Of a stretch of DNA of 64,000 nucleotides, positions 24,537 to 34,143 are shown piece after piece. The notes beneath the pieces were generated by a model. That model saw only the letters and a program-made list of their open reading frames with translations, was not told where the DNA came from and ran no database searches. How positions within the stretch are numbered: the stretch's first letter is position 1; every line of letters begins with the position of its first letter. The stretch comes from Mucilaginibacter inviolabilis (lineage in GTDB: Bacteria > Bacteroidota > Bacteroidia > Sphingobacteriales > Sphingobacteriaceae). Where the stretch lies: NCBI RefSeq assembly GCF_011089895.1, contig NZ_JAANAT010000004.1, forward strand, positions 310,001 through 374,000, read 5' to 3'. The translations under genes and the position numbers were made by a program.

Positions 24537-26633
24537 TCAGTTAGATACGGCAATTAACGAAATGTTACGCTTTAATATACTATAATTTATACGCTTTTTC
24601 TTTGCTTGCTGTTCCAGCTGTTCAATAAGCCTGGTACTGTTGCTGCCATCCACTACAAGTGTTTGATAATCATAATTCTTGTTGATCAGGTCCAGGTTGA
24701 TGTATGGGTTACCGGTGATATATAAATAATCGGTTTTTAATTTTTCGGATAGCTGTAAATTGGGCATTTGTTTGTCAAATACCAGGATCTTTTGATGATT
24801 GAACTGGATAAAACCGCCCTGTTTCCTGATGAAATTTTTGCTGATGCCCCGGTTAAGGGTATACAATTCCGCATGACTTATTTTGCAGCTATCCAGGTAT
24901 GGCTGTATCGAATATTTGTAGTTTTTATCGGTATCGGCCAGGTTAGTGAGCACAACCGCCTTATCTCCATTTTTAAAAACGATACCGGTGTTTTTGCGCA
25001 GGTTTAAAAAAGCAACGGAGCTACTGGTATCAGCACGGTACCTTTTTACACTAATACTTACACATAGTAAAAACAAGCAACCGATACCAAATTTAAGTAC
25101 CCAGGTTTTTTTATCATACAAAAAATAAAACAGGCTGATGATCAACGCATAAGTAAGCAGGTATTCGGTCGTTGTGAACCATATTTTATTAATGCTGGCA
25201 AAAGGGGTATGCTCAATGATGCTTAGCGCTTTGTTCATGAGCAGTATTGATTTTTCCAGTATCCATGCCAGCGCGTTTGAAAGCCAGGGTACCCAGGCCA
25301 GCAGCAGATAGGCTATACCGCTATACATAATAACCATGGTAGGGATAATGATGAGCAGGTTGCTGAGTAAGAAATAAACCGGGAACTGGTGAAAGTAATA
25401 AGCGCTTAAGGGAAAAGTTATTACCTGTGCCGCTATAGACACCGAACACAGCGCCCACAGTTTATCGGCCCATTTGTTTTTGAATTGGAACCACCCGTAA
25501 ACCACCGGCTGCAATACAATCAAACCTACTACAGAAAGATATGAAAGCTGAAAACCCACATCGGTTATAAAAAATGGATTGTACAACAGCAGCAACAGGG
25601 CCGATATAGCCAGGATATTGAGCATATTGATGTGCCGCACAAAAGTGTTGCCGATAATAACCATACTGATCATGACCGCAGCACGGCAAACGGCCGGTGA
25701 AAAGCCGGTCAGCATAGCGTAATAGCTTATCAGCAGTATCATGATGGCCATTTTTAAAAGGCGGCCATATTTGTAGCGGTTCAAAAAGCTTAGCATCCAC
25801 TGCATTAAAAGGTAAATGATAGCCACATGCGCGCCCGATACCGATAGCACATGGATGGTTCCTGTTTTGGAATAGGCTTGCAAAACATCATTACTCAGAT
25901 CGGCTTTATAGCCCAGGATAAGGGTGGAGGCTACGGCTATAGCGTTTGGATCATGTAGTTTTTGCCTGAATAACACCACCATTTGCTGTCGCAGCTTTAA
26001 GGCATAGGCAATAAAGGGATTGCCTGTATCGTGCTTTAATAATTTGTATTGGCCCGGGAATAAAAATAACTGGTAATAGATATTCTGATGGACGAGGTAT
26101 TTTTTATAATTAAACTCGGCCGGATTAAAAGGCGGATCGACAGGCGTATAGCTGGCTGGTATCAACAATTCATCGCCATATTGCAGGGCTATGGCATCGC
26201 TGTCTTTCAGTGTTAAAAGTAATGTGCCATTGGCATCAGCGGTTTGACGGTTGTTAATGCTTTGCCTGATTGTGGCCGTAAATCGTACCAGTCCGTTTTT
26301 AAACTGTGGTTCGTTATTGATGCTTACGGCCAGGTATTGCGCTTGTGTTTTCGAAAAATGATGTCTGTTATTCAGCTCGTTATAACTGATCACACTGATC
26401 CAGCCTGCCGAAAATAAAATAGCACCCATCAACAAACCGCCAATCCATCGGGCCTTATAAATAACCAGGCGTTGGTAATTTAAATTCAGCACAACGAATA
26501 CAAGAGCCAGGCAAACAAAGGCAATAGCCAAAACGGGTAAATAAGCCGCCGACATCAACTGCATCCCGATAGCCAATCCCAATAAAAAAGGTATAAGCAG
26601 AATAACAACGGGGATTTCGCCTTTATGGGTCAC
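24537..26633 (-). CDS. ComEC/Rec2-related competence membrane protein
   Basis: 698 residues starting with GTG. The N-terminal DUF4131 region (helices to about residue 90, then an OB-like domain) is followed by the polytopic Competence domain with the characteristic HVLSVSGAHVAIIYLLMQW (about residues 252-270). The C-terminal 130 residues resemble a degenerate beta-lactamase-like domain (VAFLNLRKNTGIVFKNGDKA) without the HxHxDH metal motif. ComEC forms the inner-membrane channel for DNA uptake; here the nuclease-like part may be inactive. No other competence gene is nearby. Confidence 0.88.
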   Translation of the reverse strand: MTHKGEIPVVILLIPFLLGLAIGMQLMSAAYLPVLAIAFVCLALVFVVLNLNYQRLVIYKARWIGGLLMGAILFSAGWISVISYNELNNRHHFSKTQAQYLAVSINNEPQFKNGLVRFTATIRQSINNRQTADANGTLLLTLKDSDAIALQYGDELLIPASYTPVDPPFNPAEFNYKKYLVHQNIYYQLFLFPGQYKLLKHDTGNPFIAYALKLRQQMVVLFRQKLHDPNAIAVASTLILGYKADLSNDVLQAYSKTGTIHVLSVSGAHVAIIYLLMQWMLSFLNRYKYGRLLKMAIMILLISYYAMLTGFSPAVCRAAVMISMVIIGNTFVRHINMLNILAISALLLLLYNPFFITDVGFQLSYLSVVGLIVLQPVVYGWFQFKNKWADKLWALCSVSIAAQVITFPLSAYYFHQFPVYFLLSNLLIIIPTMVIMYSGIAYLLLAWVPWLSNALAWILEKSILLMNKALSIIEHTPFASINKIWFTTTEYLLTYALIISLFYFLYDKKTWVLKFGIGCLFLLCVSISVKRYRADTSSSVAFLNLRKNTGIVFKNGDKAVVLTNLADTDKNYKYSIQPYLDSCKISHAELYTLNRGISKNFIRKQGGFIQFNHQKILVFDKQMPNLQLSEKLKTDYLYITGNPYINLDLINKNYDYQTLVVDGSNSTRLIEQLEQQAKKKRINYSILKRNISLIAVSN

Positions 26634-26640
26634 GATGGTT

Positions 26641-26779
26641 TAAGAGTCAAGATTTAAGAGTCAAGAACCAAGATAGAAGAAAAAATCAAGCAACAATAAA
26701 ATAATGATTTCTCTTATTAAGATTTCCATGAGTTAAGTTCCTAAGTCTTGATTCTTGGCTCTTATCTCTTGATTCTATT
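26641..26779. repeat. Degenerate long inverted repeat (TCAAGA / TCTTGA words)
   Basis: The left arm at 26641-26680 (AAGAGTCAAGAACCAAGAT) pairs imperfectly with the right arm at 26740-26779 (TCTTGATTCTTGGCTCTTAT). It lies between two minus-strand genes and may end transcription of the MerR gene. Confidence 0.65.
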
Positions 26780-26781
26780 CC

Positions 26782-27117
26782 CTATAGTTCGTCTCTAACT
26801 TCGAGCAGGAATTTTTTGATATTTTCGAGTGAATCGATCACGCGCTGGTTCTCTTTGGTGTCGCTCATATTATGTTTAAGATGCTCTTTGGCGCCATTAA
26901 GCGTATAACCTTTATTGCGGATGAGGTGAAAGATGATCTTGAAATTTTCGATGTCTTCGGGGGTGAAATAGCGGTTGCCCTTTTTGTTTTTTTTGGGCTG
27001 CAATACATCAAACTCCTTTTCATAAAAACGAATAAGCGATTGGTTCACATCAAACATGGCCGATACTTCGCCCATGGTGTAATACATCTTGCTTATTTCG
27101 CGGTCTTTATAAGGCAT
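26782..27117 (-). CDS. MerR family transcriptional regulator
   Basis: 111 residues. ATG 27117 is chosen because the longer frame begins with TTG. The N-terminal winged helix-turn-helix is clear (YYTMGEVSAMFDVNQSLIRF, then YEKEFDVLQPKKNKKGNRYF). A short coiled coil follows and there is no effector domain, as in the small MerR proteins common in Bacteroidota. The effector is unknown. It is divergent from a lipoprotein gene. Confidence 0.85.
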   Translation of the reverse strand: MPYKDREISKMYYTMGEVSAMFDVNQSLIRFYEKEFDVLQPKKNKKGNRYFTPEDIENFKIIFHLIRNKGYTLNGAKEHLKHNMSDTKENQRVIDSLENIKKFLLEVRDEL

Positions 27118-27120
27118 ACG

Positions 27121-27128
27121 CAAAGATA
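27121..27128 (-). promoter_or_regulatory. Candidate -7 element of the merR-type gene
   Basis: TATCTTTG on the minus strand matches TAnnTTTG and ends three bases before the start codon, which suggests a leaderless transcript. Confidence 0.4.
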
Positions 27129-27203
27129 AATTTTATTTTGGATTTGCGATTTTAGAAAATTGCAACCTTGACGAAAATTTTATGCGAATTATCAATAATT
27201 TAT

Positions 27204-27211
27204 TAAGTTTG
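27204..27211 (+). promoter_or_regulatory. Candidate -7 element of the lipoprotein gene
   Basis: TAAGTTTG matches TAnnTTTG and lies 22 bases before the start codon. Confidence 0.4.
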
Positions 27212-27233
27212 ACAACATTTAAATCTAATCCTT

Positions 27234-27854
27234 ATGATCAATAAAACACTTTTAGCCGTAGCGGTAGTCCTTGCGTTATCATCATGTGGTAACTCTCAAA
27301 AAAAAGAAAACGAAGAAAAATCAGGTCTCGGTCAATTAGTAGAGGGCGCCAGTAACTTAAATAAATTCGCAAAGTCGGGCGAGAAATTAAAAGAGCAGAC
27401 AGAGAAACTTAAAAAGCTAACACCGGCAACTACTGAGGAGCTGAAAGCGGTTGTACCCGAAAATGTGGGCGATTTCAAAAGAAAGAGCTATAGCGCAGGC
27501 GGTACCGTAGCCGATATTGTTGCTGCGGATGCGGAATATGCAAAAGAAGATAACAAAACTATCCATGTAAGTATTTTAGATGGTGCCGGCGAATCGGGCA
27601 GCGCTGTGGTTAGTTTATTGGCCATGGGGTTGAGTATGCAAACGGAATCAGAATCAAACGGTACGGTAAGCAAAAATATCGATGTAGATGGCGTGCGTTA
27701 TTCTACAGAGGATACCAAAAATGGTACTACAGTAAGCTCTTCTCTGAAGTTTATATACAAAGAACGTTATGCCGTTACCTTACAGGGCGAAGGCTATAGC
27801 CTTTCAGATCTGCAAGATTTTTTAAAGAAATTAGATCTGAGTTCATTAAAATAA
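27234..27854 (+). CDS. Lipoprotein of unknown function
   Basis: 206 residues with a lipoprotein signal and lipobox LSSC (Cys about residue 18). A Lys/Glu-rich helical stretch follows (residues 22-65), then a soluble domain with AVVPENVGDFKRKSYSAGGT and an SDLQDFLKKLDLSSL C-terminus. I do not recognise the family. It is probably anchored in the inner leaflet of the outer membrane or in the inner membrane. It is followed by a strong terminator. Confidence 0.7.
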   Translation: MINKTLLAVAVVLALSSCGNSQKKENEEKSGLGQLVEGASNLNKFAKSGEKLKEQTEKLKKLTPATTEELKAVVPENVGDFKRKSYSAGGTVADIVAADAEYAKEDNKTIHVSILDGAGESGSAVVSLLAMGLSMQTESESNGTVSKNIDVDGVRYSTEDTKNGTTVSSSLKFIYKERYAVTLQGEGYSLSDLQDFLKKLDLSSLK

Positions 27855-27908
27855 GCCGATTGTTGGAGCAGGTATTCTGTCCGATATTTCGTATATTTGT
27901 ATATACCA

Positions 27909-27950
27909 CAGCCCGGTTTTCCTGATTAAAAAGGAAAGCCGGGCTGTTTT
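27909..27950 (+). terminator. Rho-independent terminator
   Basis: CAGCCCGGTTTTCC (27909-27922) pairs with GGAAAGCCGGGCTG (27933-27946), followed by TTTT. Confidence 0.85.
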
Positions 27951-28178
27951 GTTAAGGAGAAAAACAGAACAAAAATCAACTGTTTTGTATGTAGTTATTT
28001 GAAAATCAATTATTTAATACTTTTTAAAGTTTTAAAAACCGCTCAAAACCATGCTGGAATTTGTTAAAAAGTGTTAAAATGAGGTTTTTTTGAATGATTT
28101 TGAGCTGTTTTTATCCCGTTTTTGAACAGAAAAGTGTTAAAATTCAAGGTTTAAAAAGTTTTTTGGAGGTAGTAGCCT
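27951..28178. other. AT-rich intergenic stretch upstream of alaS
   Basis: No gene is seen. The word AAAGTGTTAAAAT (one base differs between copies after it) occurs twice, near 28067 and 28130, and GCTCAAAACCAT near 28042 pairs with ATGATTTTGAGC near 28104 with one mismatch. No RNA family is recognised. Confidence 0.4.
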
Positions 28179-28247
28179 GTCAGTCTGAGCTTGTCGAAGA
28201 CCGTGCGGAGAGGCTCGCCCACTATACATTGGAAGGCCCGGCATGAC
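28179..28247. repeat. Decayed REP-like inverted repeat, GTCAGTCTGAGC family (copy 2)
   Basis: The left arm is identical to that at 21637 (GTCAGTCTGAGCTTGTCGAA). The right arm (GGAAGGCCCGGCATGAC) has decayed. Confidence 0.65.
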
Positions 28248-28349
28248 TATCACATTTTGTAAAATAAAAAATACATGGTACAAAATTTTTTACATCAAAA
28301 ATTCACACTTTTGCACACTATACTGGTTTTGATAATAAAGCAATTATAA

Positions 28350-31004
28350 ATGACAGCTACCGAAATACGACAGGCTTTTCTTGATTTTTTTGTTTCCAAA
28401 GGGCATATCATTGTTCCTTCTGCACCCATCGTCATAAAAAACGACCCCACCCTCATGTTCACCAACGCGGGGATGAACCAGTTTAAAGATATATTTTTAG
28501 GCGAAGCACCCGCCAAAGCGCCTCGTGCGGCTGATACACAGCGTTGTTTGCGGGTAAGTGGCAAACATAACGACCTGGAAGAGGTGGGTATCGATACCTA
28601 TCACCATACCATGTTCGAGATGCTGGGCAACTGGAGTTTTGGCGACTACTTTAAAAAAGAAGCCATTGCCTGGGGCTGGGAGTTGCTCACCGAAGTTTAT
28701 AAACTGCCTAAAGACCGCTTGTACGTAACCTATTTTGAAGGCGACGACAAAGAAGGCCTGGAAAAAGATACCGAGAGCTACGAGCTGTGGAAGCAATATG
28801 TGGACGAAGCTCACATACTACCCGGTAATAAAAAAGATAATTTCTGGGAAATGGGCGAAACAGGTCCATGCGGCCCATGTTCCGAGATCCATTATGACAG
28901 CCGCCCGGATAGCGAGCGTGCTGAAGTTAATGGTGCAACCCTCGTCAATGCCGATCATGATCAGGTAATTGAGATCTGGAATATTGTATTCATGCAGTTT
29001 AACCGCTTAAAAGACGGTGCCTTACAGCCATTACCAGCTAAGCACGTGGATACCGGTATGGGCTTTGAGCGCCTGGTGCGTGTGCTGCAAGGTAAAACAT
29101 CTAATTATGATAGTGATGTTTTCCAGCCGATGATTCAATTTATCGCCGAAAAAAGCGGTAAAACCTATAACAGTAAAGCCAAACCCGGCGACGCCGATTG
29201 GAGCGAAGCTGTAGCCATGCGCGTACTTGCCGATCACATCCGTGCAGTTAGTTTTGCTATCGCCGATGGCCAGTTGCCGTCAAATAACAAAGCTGGTTAT
29301 GTAATCCGTCGTATTTTACGTAGAGCAGTAAGATACAGCTATCAAACATTAGAGTTTAAAGATCCATTTTTGAATCAATTGGTACCATTATTGGCCGAGC
29401 AGTTTAAAGGAGTGTTTGATAATTTGTATAATCAGAAGGATTTTGTGCAAAAGGTAGTTTTGGAGGAGGAAAATTCTTTTCTGAAGACACTTGATAAAGG
29501 GATACAATATCTGAAGAATAACATTGTAGGTGAATCTGTTTGGGGCGATGATAAAAGAATCTTACCGGGAAAACTTGCTTTTGAGCTTTCTGATACATAT
29601 GGATTCCCTATTGATTTAACTGAGTTAATGGCGAGAGAAATGGGCTGGGGGGTAGACTTGGATGGTTTCAATAAAGCCCTTCAAGAACAGAAATCCCGTT
29701 CCCGTGCTGCAACCGCTATTGATACCGGCGATTGGGTTGTTCTGAAAGATAATGATAGCGTGGAGTTTACTGGTTACGACGAAACCGAAACGGTTGCCCA
29801 CGTAGTAAAATACCGTAAGGTAACGGCAAAAGGTAAAGAGCAATACCAGATTGTTTTGGATAAAACGCCTTTCTATGCCGAAAGCGGTGGCCAGGTAGGC
29901 GATAGGGGTGAGCTGGTTTTCCCGGATGGCGAGATTGTCAAAGTAACTGATACCAAAAAGGAGAACGGCCTCATTGTGCATTTTGTAGACAAACTGCCCG
30001 AGGATATTGATGATGCCTTAACCGCTATTGTTGATCCTGCATTGCGTAGCCAAACCAATAATAACCACTCGGCTACGCACCTGCTGCATGCGGCTATGAA
30101 ACAGGTTTTGGGTAGCCACGTAAACCAGAAAGGCTCATTGGTCAACGCCGATTACCTACGTTTTGACTTTTCGCATTTTGCCAAAGTAACCGATGAGGAA
30201 CTGGCGCAGATAGAAGCTATCGTAAACCAAAAAGTACGCGAAAATATCCCACTGAAGGAAGAACGCAGTGTATTATATGCCGAAGCTATTACTAGCGGCG
30301 TAACCGCCCTGTTTGGTGAAAAATACGGAGAATATGTACGCGTGATCACTTTTGATGATACCTTTAGTAAGGAGCTTTGCGGCGGTACGCATGTAAAAGC
30401 AACCGGCCAGATCGGTTTCTTTAAAATTGTTGCCGAAAGCGCTGTAGCTGCCGGTGTACGTCGTATTGAGGCTATTACAGGAGTTGCTGCCGAGGTATAT
30501 ATCACCAACCAAAATCAGCTGATTGACCAGTTAAAAGAGTTGCTCAAAAATCCAAAGGACCTGGCCAAAAGCGTAGAGAACCTGTTGGATGAGAATGCCA
30601 AACTGAAAAAAGAGATCGAGAAATCGATCCTGGAGAAATCATCAGGCTTAAAAAATGAGCTGGCACAAAAGGTAGAGGTTATTAATGGCATTAATTTCAT
30701 CGCTCAAAAGGTAGCCCTGCCCAATGCCGAAGCGGTTAAAAACCTGGCTTACCAGCTAAAAGATATCGTAACAGATCTGTTCCTGGTACTGGCTGCCGAT
30801 TTTGATGGCAAACCAAGCCTGACCGTTATGATAGCCGAAAATCTGGTCAAAGAAAAAGGTTTGAATGCCGGTAACATAGTACGCGAACTGGCCAAAGAGA
30901 TCAAAGGTGGTGGCGGTGGTCAGCCTTTCTTTGCAACCGCCGGTGGCAGTGATGCCAGTGGCCTGGATGCTGCTTTAGCGAAGGCAAAGAGCTTTATTGG
31001 ATAA
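28350..31004 (+). CDS. alaS: Alanyl-tRNA synthetase
   Basis: 884 residues, full length for the bacterial enzyme. The class II catalytic core at the N-terminus shows FTNAGMNQFKDIFLG and RCLRVSGKHNDLEEVG. The editing domain carries the zinc-site motifs NNHSATHLLHAAM and CGGTHVKATGQIG. The C-terminal C-Ala domain ends with KGGGGGQPFFATAGG. It charges tRNA-Ala with alanine. It is monocistronic and followed by a terminator. Confidence 0.97.
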   Translation: MTATEIRQAFLDFFVSKGHIIVPSAPIVIKNDPTLMFTNAGMNQFKDIFLGEAPAKAPRAADTQRCLRVSGKHNDLEEVGIDTYHHTMFEMLGNWSFGDYFKKEAIAWGWELLTEVYKLPKDRLYVTYFEGDDKEGLEKDTESYELWKQYVDEAHILPGNKKDNFWEMGETGPCGPCSEIHYDSRPDSERAEVNGATLVNADHDQVIEIWNIVFMQFNRLKDGALQPLPAKHVDTGMGFERLVRVLQGKTSNYDSDVFQPMIQFIAEKSGKTYNSKAKPGDADWSEAVAMRVLADHIRAVSFAIADGQLPSNNKAGYVIRRILRRAVRYSYQTLEFKDPFLNQLVPLLAEQFKGVFDNLYNQKDFVQKVVLEEENSFLKTLDKGIQYLKNNIVGESVWGDDKRILPGKLAFELSDTYGFPIDLTELMAREMGWGVDLDGFNKALQEQKSRSRAATAIDTGDWVVLKDNDSVEFTGYDETETVAHVVKYRKVTAKGKEQYQIVLDKTPFYAESGGQVGDRGELVFPDGEIVKVTDTKKENGLIVHFVDKLPEDIDDALTAIVDPALRSQTNNNHSATHLLHAAMKQVLGSHVNQKGSLVNADYLRFDFSHFAKVTDEELAQIEAIVNQKVRENIPLKEERSVLYAEAITSGVTALFGEKYGEYVRVITFDDTFSKELCGGTHVKATGQIGFFKIVAESAVAAGVRRIEAITGVAAEVYITNQNQLIDQLKELLKNPKDLAKSVENLLDENAKLKKEIEKSILEKSSGLKNELAQKVEVINGINFIAQKVALPNAEAVKNLAYQLKDIVTDLFLVLAADFDGKPSLTVMIAENLVKEKGLNAGNIVRELAKEIKGGGGGQPFFATAGGSDASGLDAALAKAKSFIG

Positions 31005-31051
31005 AAATATTAAAGAGACACATGTAATGTATCTCTACAGGAAATAAATGT

Positions 31052-31074
31052 AGAGACGCATCACATGCGTCTCT
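31052..31074. repeat. Short perfect inverted repeat AGAGACGCAT
   Basis: The arms AGAGACGCAT (31052-31061) and ATGCGTCTCT (31065-31074) are perfect. The motif GAGACGCAT resembles widespread small palindromic repeats. A degenerate version precedes it at about 31015-31035. Confidence 0.6.
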
Positions 31075-31095
31075 CTTATGAAAATCAACCCCAAA

Positions 31096-31124
31096 AAAAA
31101 GACCGCGTAATAGACGGCCTTTTA
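31096..31124 (+). terminator. Probable terminator after alaS
   Basis: AAAAGACCG pairs with CGGCCTTTT (one G-U pair) around a 9-base loop, preceded by an A-run and ending in TTTT. Confidence 0.6.
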
Positions 31125-31402
31125 ATTGTTAATATATATTGGGGATATAAATGCTTATTTGTATAGGTAGACGAGCCAATATCCAAAAGGTTTAAAAGCG
31201 GTAAAATATTTTATTTAATAACGGTGTAGCAGAGGGTTAAACGTGCTGATAAAACCATACCAACCGGGTAGCTTGTTTAAACTATACAAAATCAATAGTT
31301 TTAATTGGGTTGTTGGGCTCATTATAGCTATAAGTGCTGCTTTAATATAAATTTTATGCGTTGTTTAATAGTTAAATAGTAATTATACTGTATTAACTTT
31401 TA
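31125..31402. other. Intergenic region upstream of gatB
   Basis: AT-rich with no gene or RNA recognised. Confidence 0.4.
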
Positions 31403-31410
31403 TATATTTG
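31403..31410 (+). promoter_or_regulatory. Candidate -7 element of gatB
   Basis: TATATTTG matches TAnnTTTG and lies 40 bases upstream of the start codon. Confidence 0.35.
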
Positions 31411-31450
31411 ACCTTACAATCAGTAAAATTTATAGCTGAAGTTTTATTTT

Positions 31451-32920
31451 ATGACAGTTCTCGCAAACGGGATAAGTGACAAGTACGAGTTGGTTGTAGG
31501 CCTCGAGGTACATGCACAGTTATCCACTTTAAGTAAGGCATTCTCGGCCGATTCTGCCGCCTTTGGTGCCGAACCTAACCATCACATCAGTGCCGTATCA
31601 TTGGGGCATCCGGGCACTTTACCGTTCCTGAATAAAAGGGCGGTAGATTATGCCGTAAAAATGGGACTTGCCTGTAATTGCACTATCAATTTAAATAACA
31701 GCTTTGCCCGTAAAAACTACTTTTATGCCGATTTGCCCAAAGGCTACCAGATCACACAGGATCAGGCACCTGTTTGTTTGGGTGGATATGTGCCCGTAAG
31801 ATTAGCCGAGGGTAAACAGAAAGATATCGCCATCCATCACATTCATATGGAAGAGGATGCCGGTAAAAGTATGCACGACCAGCACCATGCTGATTCTCTG
31901 ATCGATTTGAACAGGGCTGGTGTACCCTTGATAGAGATTGTAACACAGCCTGATATCCGCAGCGCTGAAGAGGCCGGCCAGTTTTTGACCGAAACCCGTA
32001 AAATACTTCGCTACCTGGATATTTGCGATGGTAATATGGAAGAAGGCAGCATGCGCTGCGACGCCAATATATCGGTAAGGCTGCATGGCGCAACCGAGTA
32101 TGGTAACCGTTGCGAAGTAAAAAACCTGAACTCTATACGTAACGTACAGCGTGCCATTGAGCATGAATTTGTGCGCCAGGTAAACATCATTGAACAAGGT
32201 GGTCATATCGACCAAAATACCTTGAATTTTAATGCGGATACCGGCGAAACATCTGTTCTGCGATCAAAGGAAATGGCCAATGATTACCGCTATTTTCCCG
32301 AACCTGATCTGCCACCACTAAGGCTCACCGAACAATACCTGGAAACTATCCGGAAGAGTTTACCGGCATTGCCCAATCAGTTGTATCATAAATATACTGA
32401 AGAATTAGGTCTTTCGGCCTATGACGCCTCAGTAATAACGGCCGAACGTGACCTCGCCTTGTATTTTGAAGAATTAATTAAACATACCGATCATTACAAA
32501 GCCGCGGCAAACTGGCTTATGGGTGCCGTAAAATCGTATTTAAATGATCATGATGTAGCTATCATTAATTTTGGAGTTTCGGCGAAACATCTGGCAGACC
32601 TGATTAAACTTGTTGACAGTGGCGTGATAAATAATTCTGTAGCTTCGCACAAGTTATTCCCCGCCATGATCAAAGAACCGGGTAAAACACCCGATGATCT
32701 GGCTAAGGAACTTAACCTGTTGATCAGTACGGATACCGACGATGTGAGTCGTTTTATACGCGATGCCATTGCCAAGTACCCGGATAAAGTTAAGGAATAC
32801 CAGAAAGGGAAAAAAGGCGTTTTAGGCTTGTTTATGGGCGAGATCATGAAAAGCTCCAAAGGCAAGATCGATCCGCAGAAAACAAATCAGCTGTTGATAA
32901 AAGAATTAGAATCAAAATAA
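31451..32920 (+). CDS. gatB: Asp-tRNA(Asn)/Glu-tRNA(Gln) amidotransferase subunit B
   Basis: 489 residues. The subunit binds and phosphorylates the mischarged tRNA carboxylate before amidation. Visible are ELVVGLEVHAQLST at the N-terminus, the signature RKNYFYADLPKGYQITQ (about residues 83-99), LIDLNRAGVPLIEIVTQPD, and KNLNSIRNVQRAIEHE. The C-terminal GatB/YqeY helical tail ends in KTNQLLIKELESK. gatA and gatC are not in the window. The TlpA-like gene starts one base after its stop codon and is probably cotranscribed. Confidence 0.96.
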   Translation: MTVLANGISDKYELVVGLEVHAQLSTLSKAFSADSAAFGAEPNHHISAVSLGHPGTLPFLNKRAVDYAVKMGLACNCTINLNNSFARKNYFYADLPKGYQITQDQAPVCLGGYVPVRLAEGKQKDIAIHHIHMEEDAGKSMHDQHHADSLIDLNRAGVPLIEIVTQPDIRSAEEAGQFLTETRKILRYLDICDGNMEEGSMRCDANISVRLHGATEYGNRCEVKNLNSIRNVQRAIEHEFVRQVNIIEQGGHIDQNTLNFNADTGETSVLRSKEMANDYRYFPEPDLPPLRLTEQYLETIRKSLPALPNQLYHKYTEELGLSAYDASVITAERDLALYFEELIKHTDHYKAAANWLMGAVKSYLNDHDVAIINFGVSAKHLADLIKLVDSGVINNSVASHKLFPAMIKEPGKTPDDLAKELNLLISTDTDDVSRFIRDAIAKYPDKVKEYQKGKKGVLGLFMGEIMKSSKGKIDPQKTNQLLIKELESK

Positions 32921-32921
32921 A

Positions 32922-34046
32922 ATGAAGAATCGCATTATTGCATCAGGTGTATTTTTACTGGCCGTTTTCTTGTTTTCATGTAAGGATAAAACATCATTTA
33001 CTATTTCGGGAGCTATCAAAAACCCCGCTGCCCTGAAAATGGTTTACCTGTTAGAAGCCGACAGCTCGCAGGTAAAAGTGATCGATTCGACCACCTTAAG
33101 CGAAAACGGTAAATTTCAGTTCAAGCACCAAACACTATATGCTAACTTGTATAAACTGCGGGTAGGTGATGCTATTTATGACCTGATTGCTAAAAATGGT
33201 GACGATATCGATTTCAGTACTGATCTGAAAGATAACACCCATTCTTATGTGATTACCGGATCTGATGATTCTGACAAGATTAAGGAATTCAATAAAATCA
33301 GTAATTTTTACGGCGATAAAAATAATAAGGTGGTGGCCGAGTACCAGGAAAAATCACAAGCCCTGGGTAAACAATCAGATTCGCTGCTTAAAGTATATAT
33401 GCCCATATTTCAAAAAAACATGGGCGAGTATGGCACTGCAGTACTCAAATTTGTGAATGATAACAAAAAATCGCTGGCTGGTTTTTATGCGGCTACTTCA
33501 TTGGATGTATTTAAATACGAACCTCAGTTGGTAGCTTATGCCGATGAAATTAAAGGCAGTTTCCAGGATAATCCAGGGGTTCAGCAATTCATTAAACAAA
33601 TGGAAAAGGTAAAGCCTGTTTCTATTGGTCATAAAGCACCCGATTTTACGACTGGTGGTATTGATGGCAAGCCTGTAAAGTTATCTGATTATAAAGGCAA
33701 ATATGTAATGATCGATTTTTGGGCCTCATGGTGTATGCCTTGCCGCCAGGAAAACCCTAATGTGGTAAAACAGTATAATACCTTTAAATCCAAAGGATTT
33801 AACATCCTGGGTATATCGTTAGATAAAGAGACCGGAGCCTGGAAAAAAGCTGTTAATGATGATAAATTAACCTGGGCACACGGATCTGATCTGAAAGGTT
33901 TTGAGGGCCCAACAGAAACTCTGTATCATATTGAAGCTATACCGTCAAATTTTATTATTGATCCTCAGGGAAATATAGTGGCTAAGAACATCACAGGCGC
34001 CGATCTTGAAGCTTTTTTAAACAAAACATTTAGTAAGCCTCAATAA
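32922..34046 (+). CDS. TlpA-like thiol-disulfide oxidoreductase lipoprotein (DUF4369 plus redoxin)
   Basis: 374 residues with a lipobox LFSC near residue 20. The N-terminal region (about 24-120) resembles DUF4369, a linker helix follows, and a TlpA/ResA-type thioredoxin domain starts at about residue 238 (KAPDFTTGGIDGKPVKLSDY). The active site is WCMPC in FWASWCMPCRQENP, and the cis-Pro is in EAIPSNFIID. Such membrane-anchored proteins reduce periplasmic disulfides. The partner is unknown. Confidence 0.88.
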   Translation: MKNRIIASGVFLLAVFLFSCKDKTSFTISGAIKNPAALKMVYLLEADSSQVKVIDSTTLSENGKFQFKHQTLYANLYKLRVGDAIYDLIAKNGDDIDFSTDLKDNTHSYVITGSDDSDKIKEFNKISNFYGDKNNKVVAEYQEKSQALGKQSDSLLKVYMPIFQKNMGEYGTAVLKFVNDNKKSLAGFYAATSLDVFKYEPQLVAYADEIKGSFQDNPGVQQFIKQMEKVKPVSIGHKAPDFTTGGIDGKPVKLSDYKGKYVMIDFWASWCMPCRQENPNVVKQYNTFKSKGFNILGISLDKETGAWKKAVNDDKLTWAHGSDLKGFEGPTETLYHIEAIPSNFIIDPQGNIVAKNITGADLEAFLNKTFSKPQ

Positions 34047-34143
34047 ATCGTTAATATAAGGTAACCTTTAACAATTTGTTAATATTGACTTAACTTTTAG
34101 CTTTTGTAAAGCGTATACTTTTATACAAAAAATTTAACGTGCC

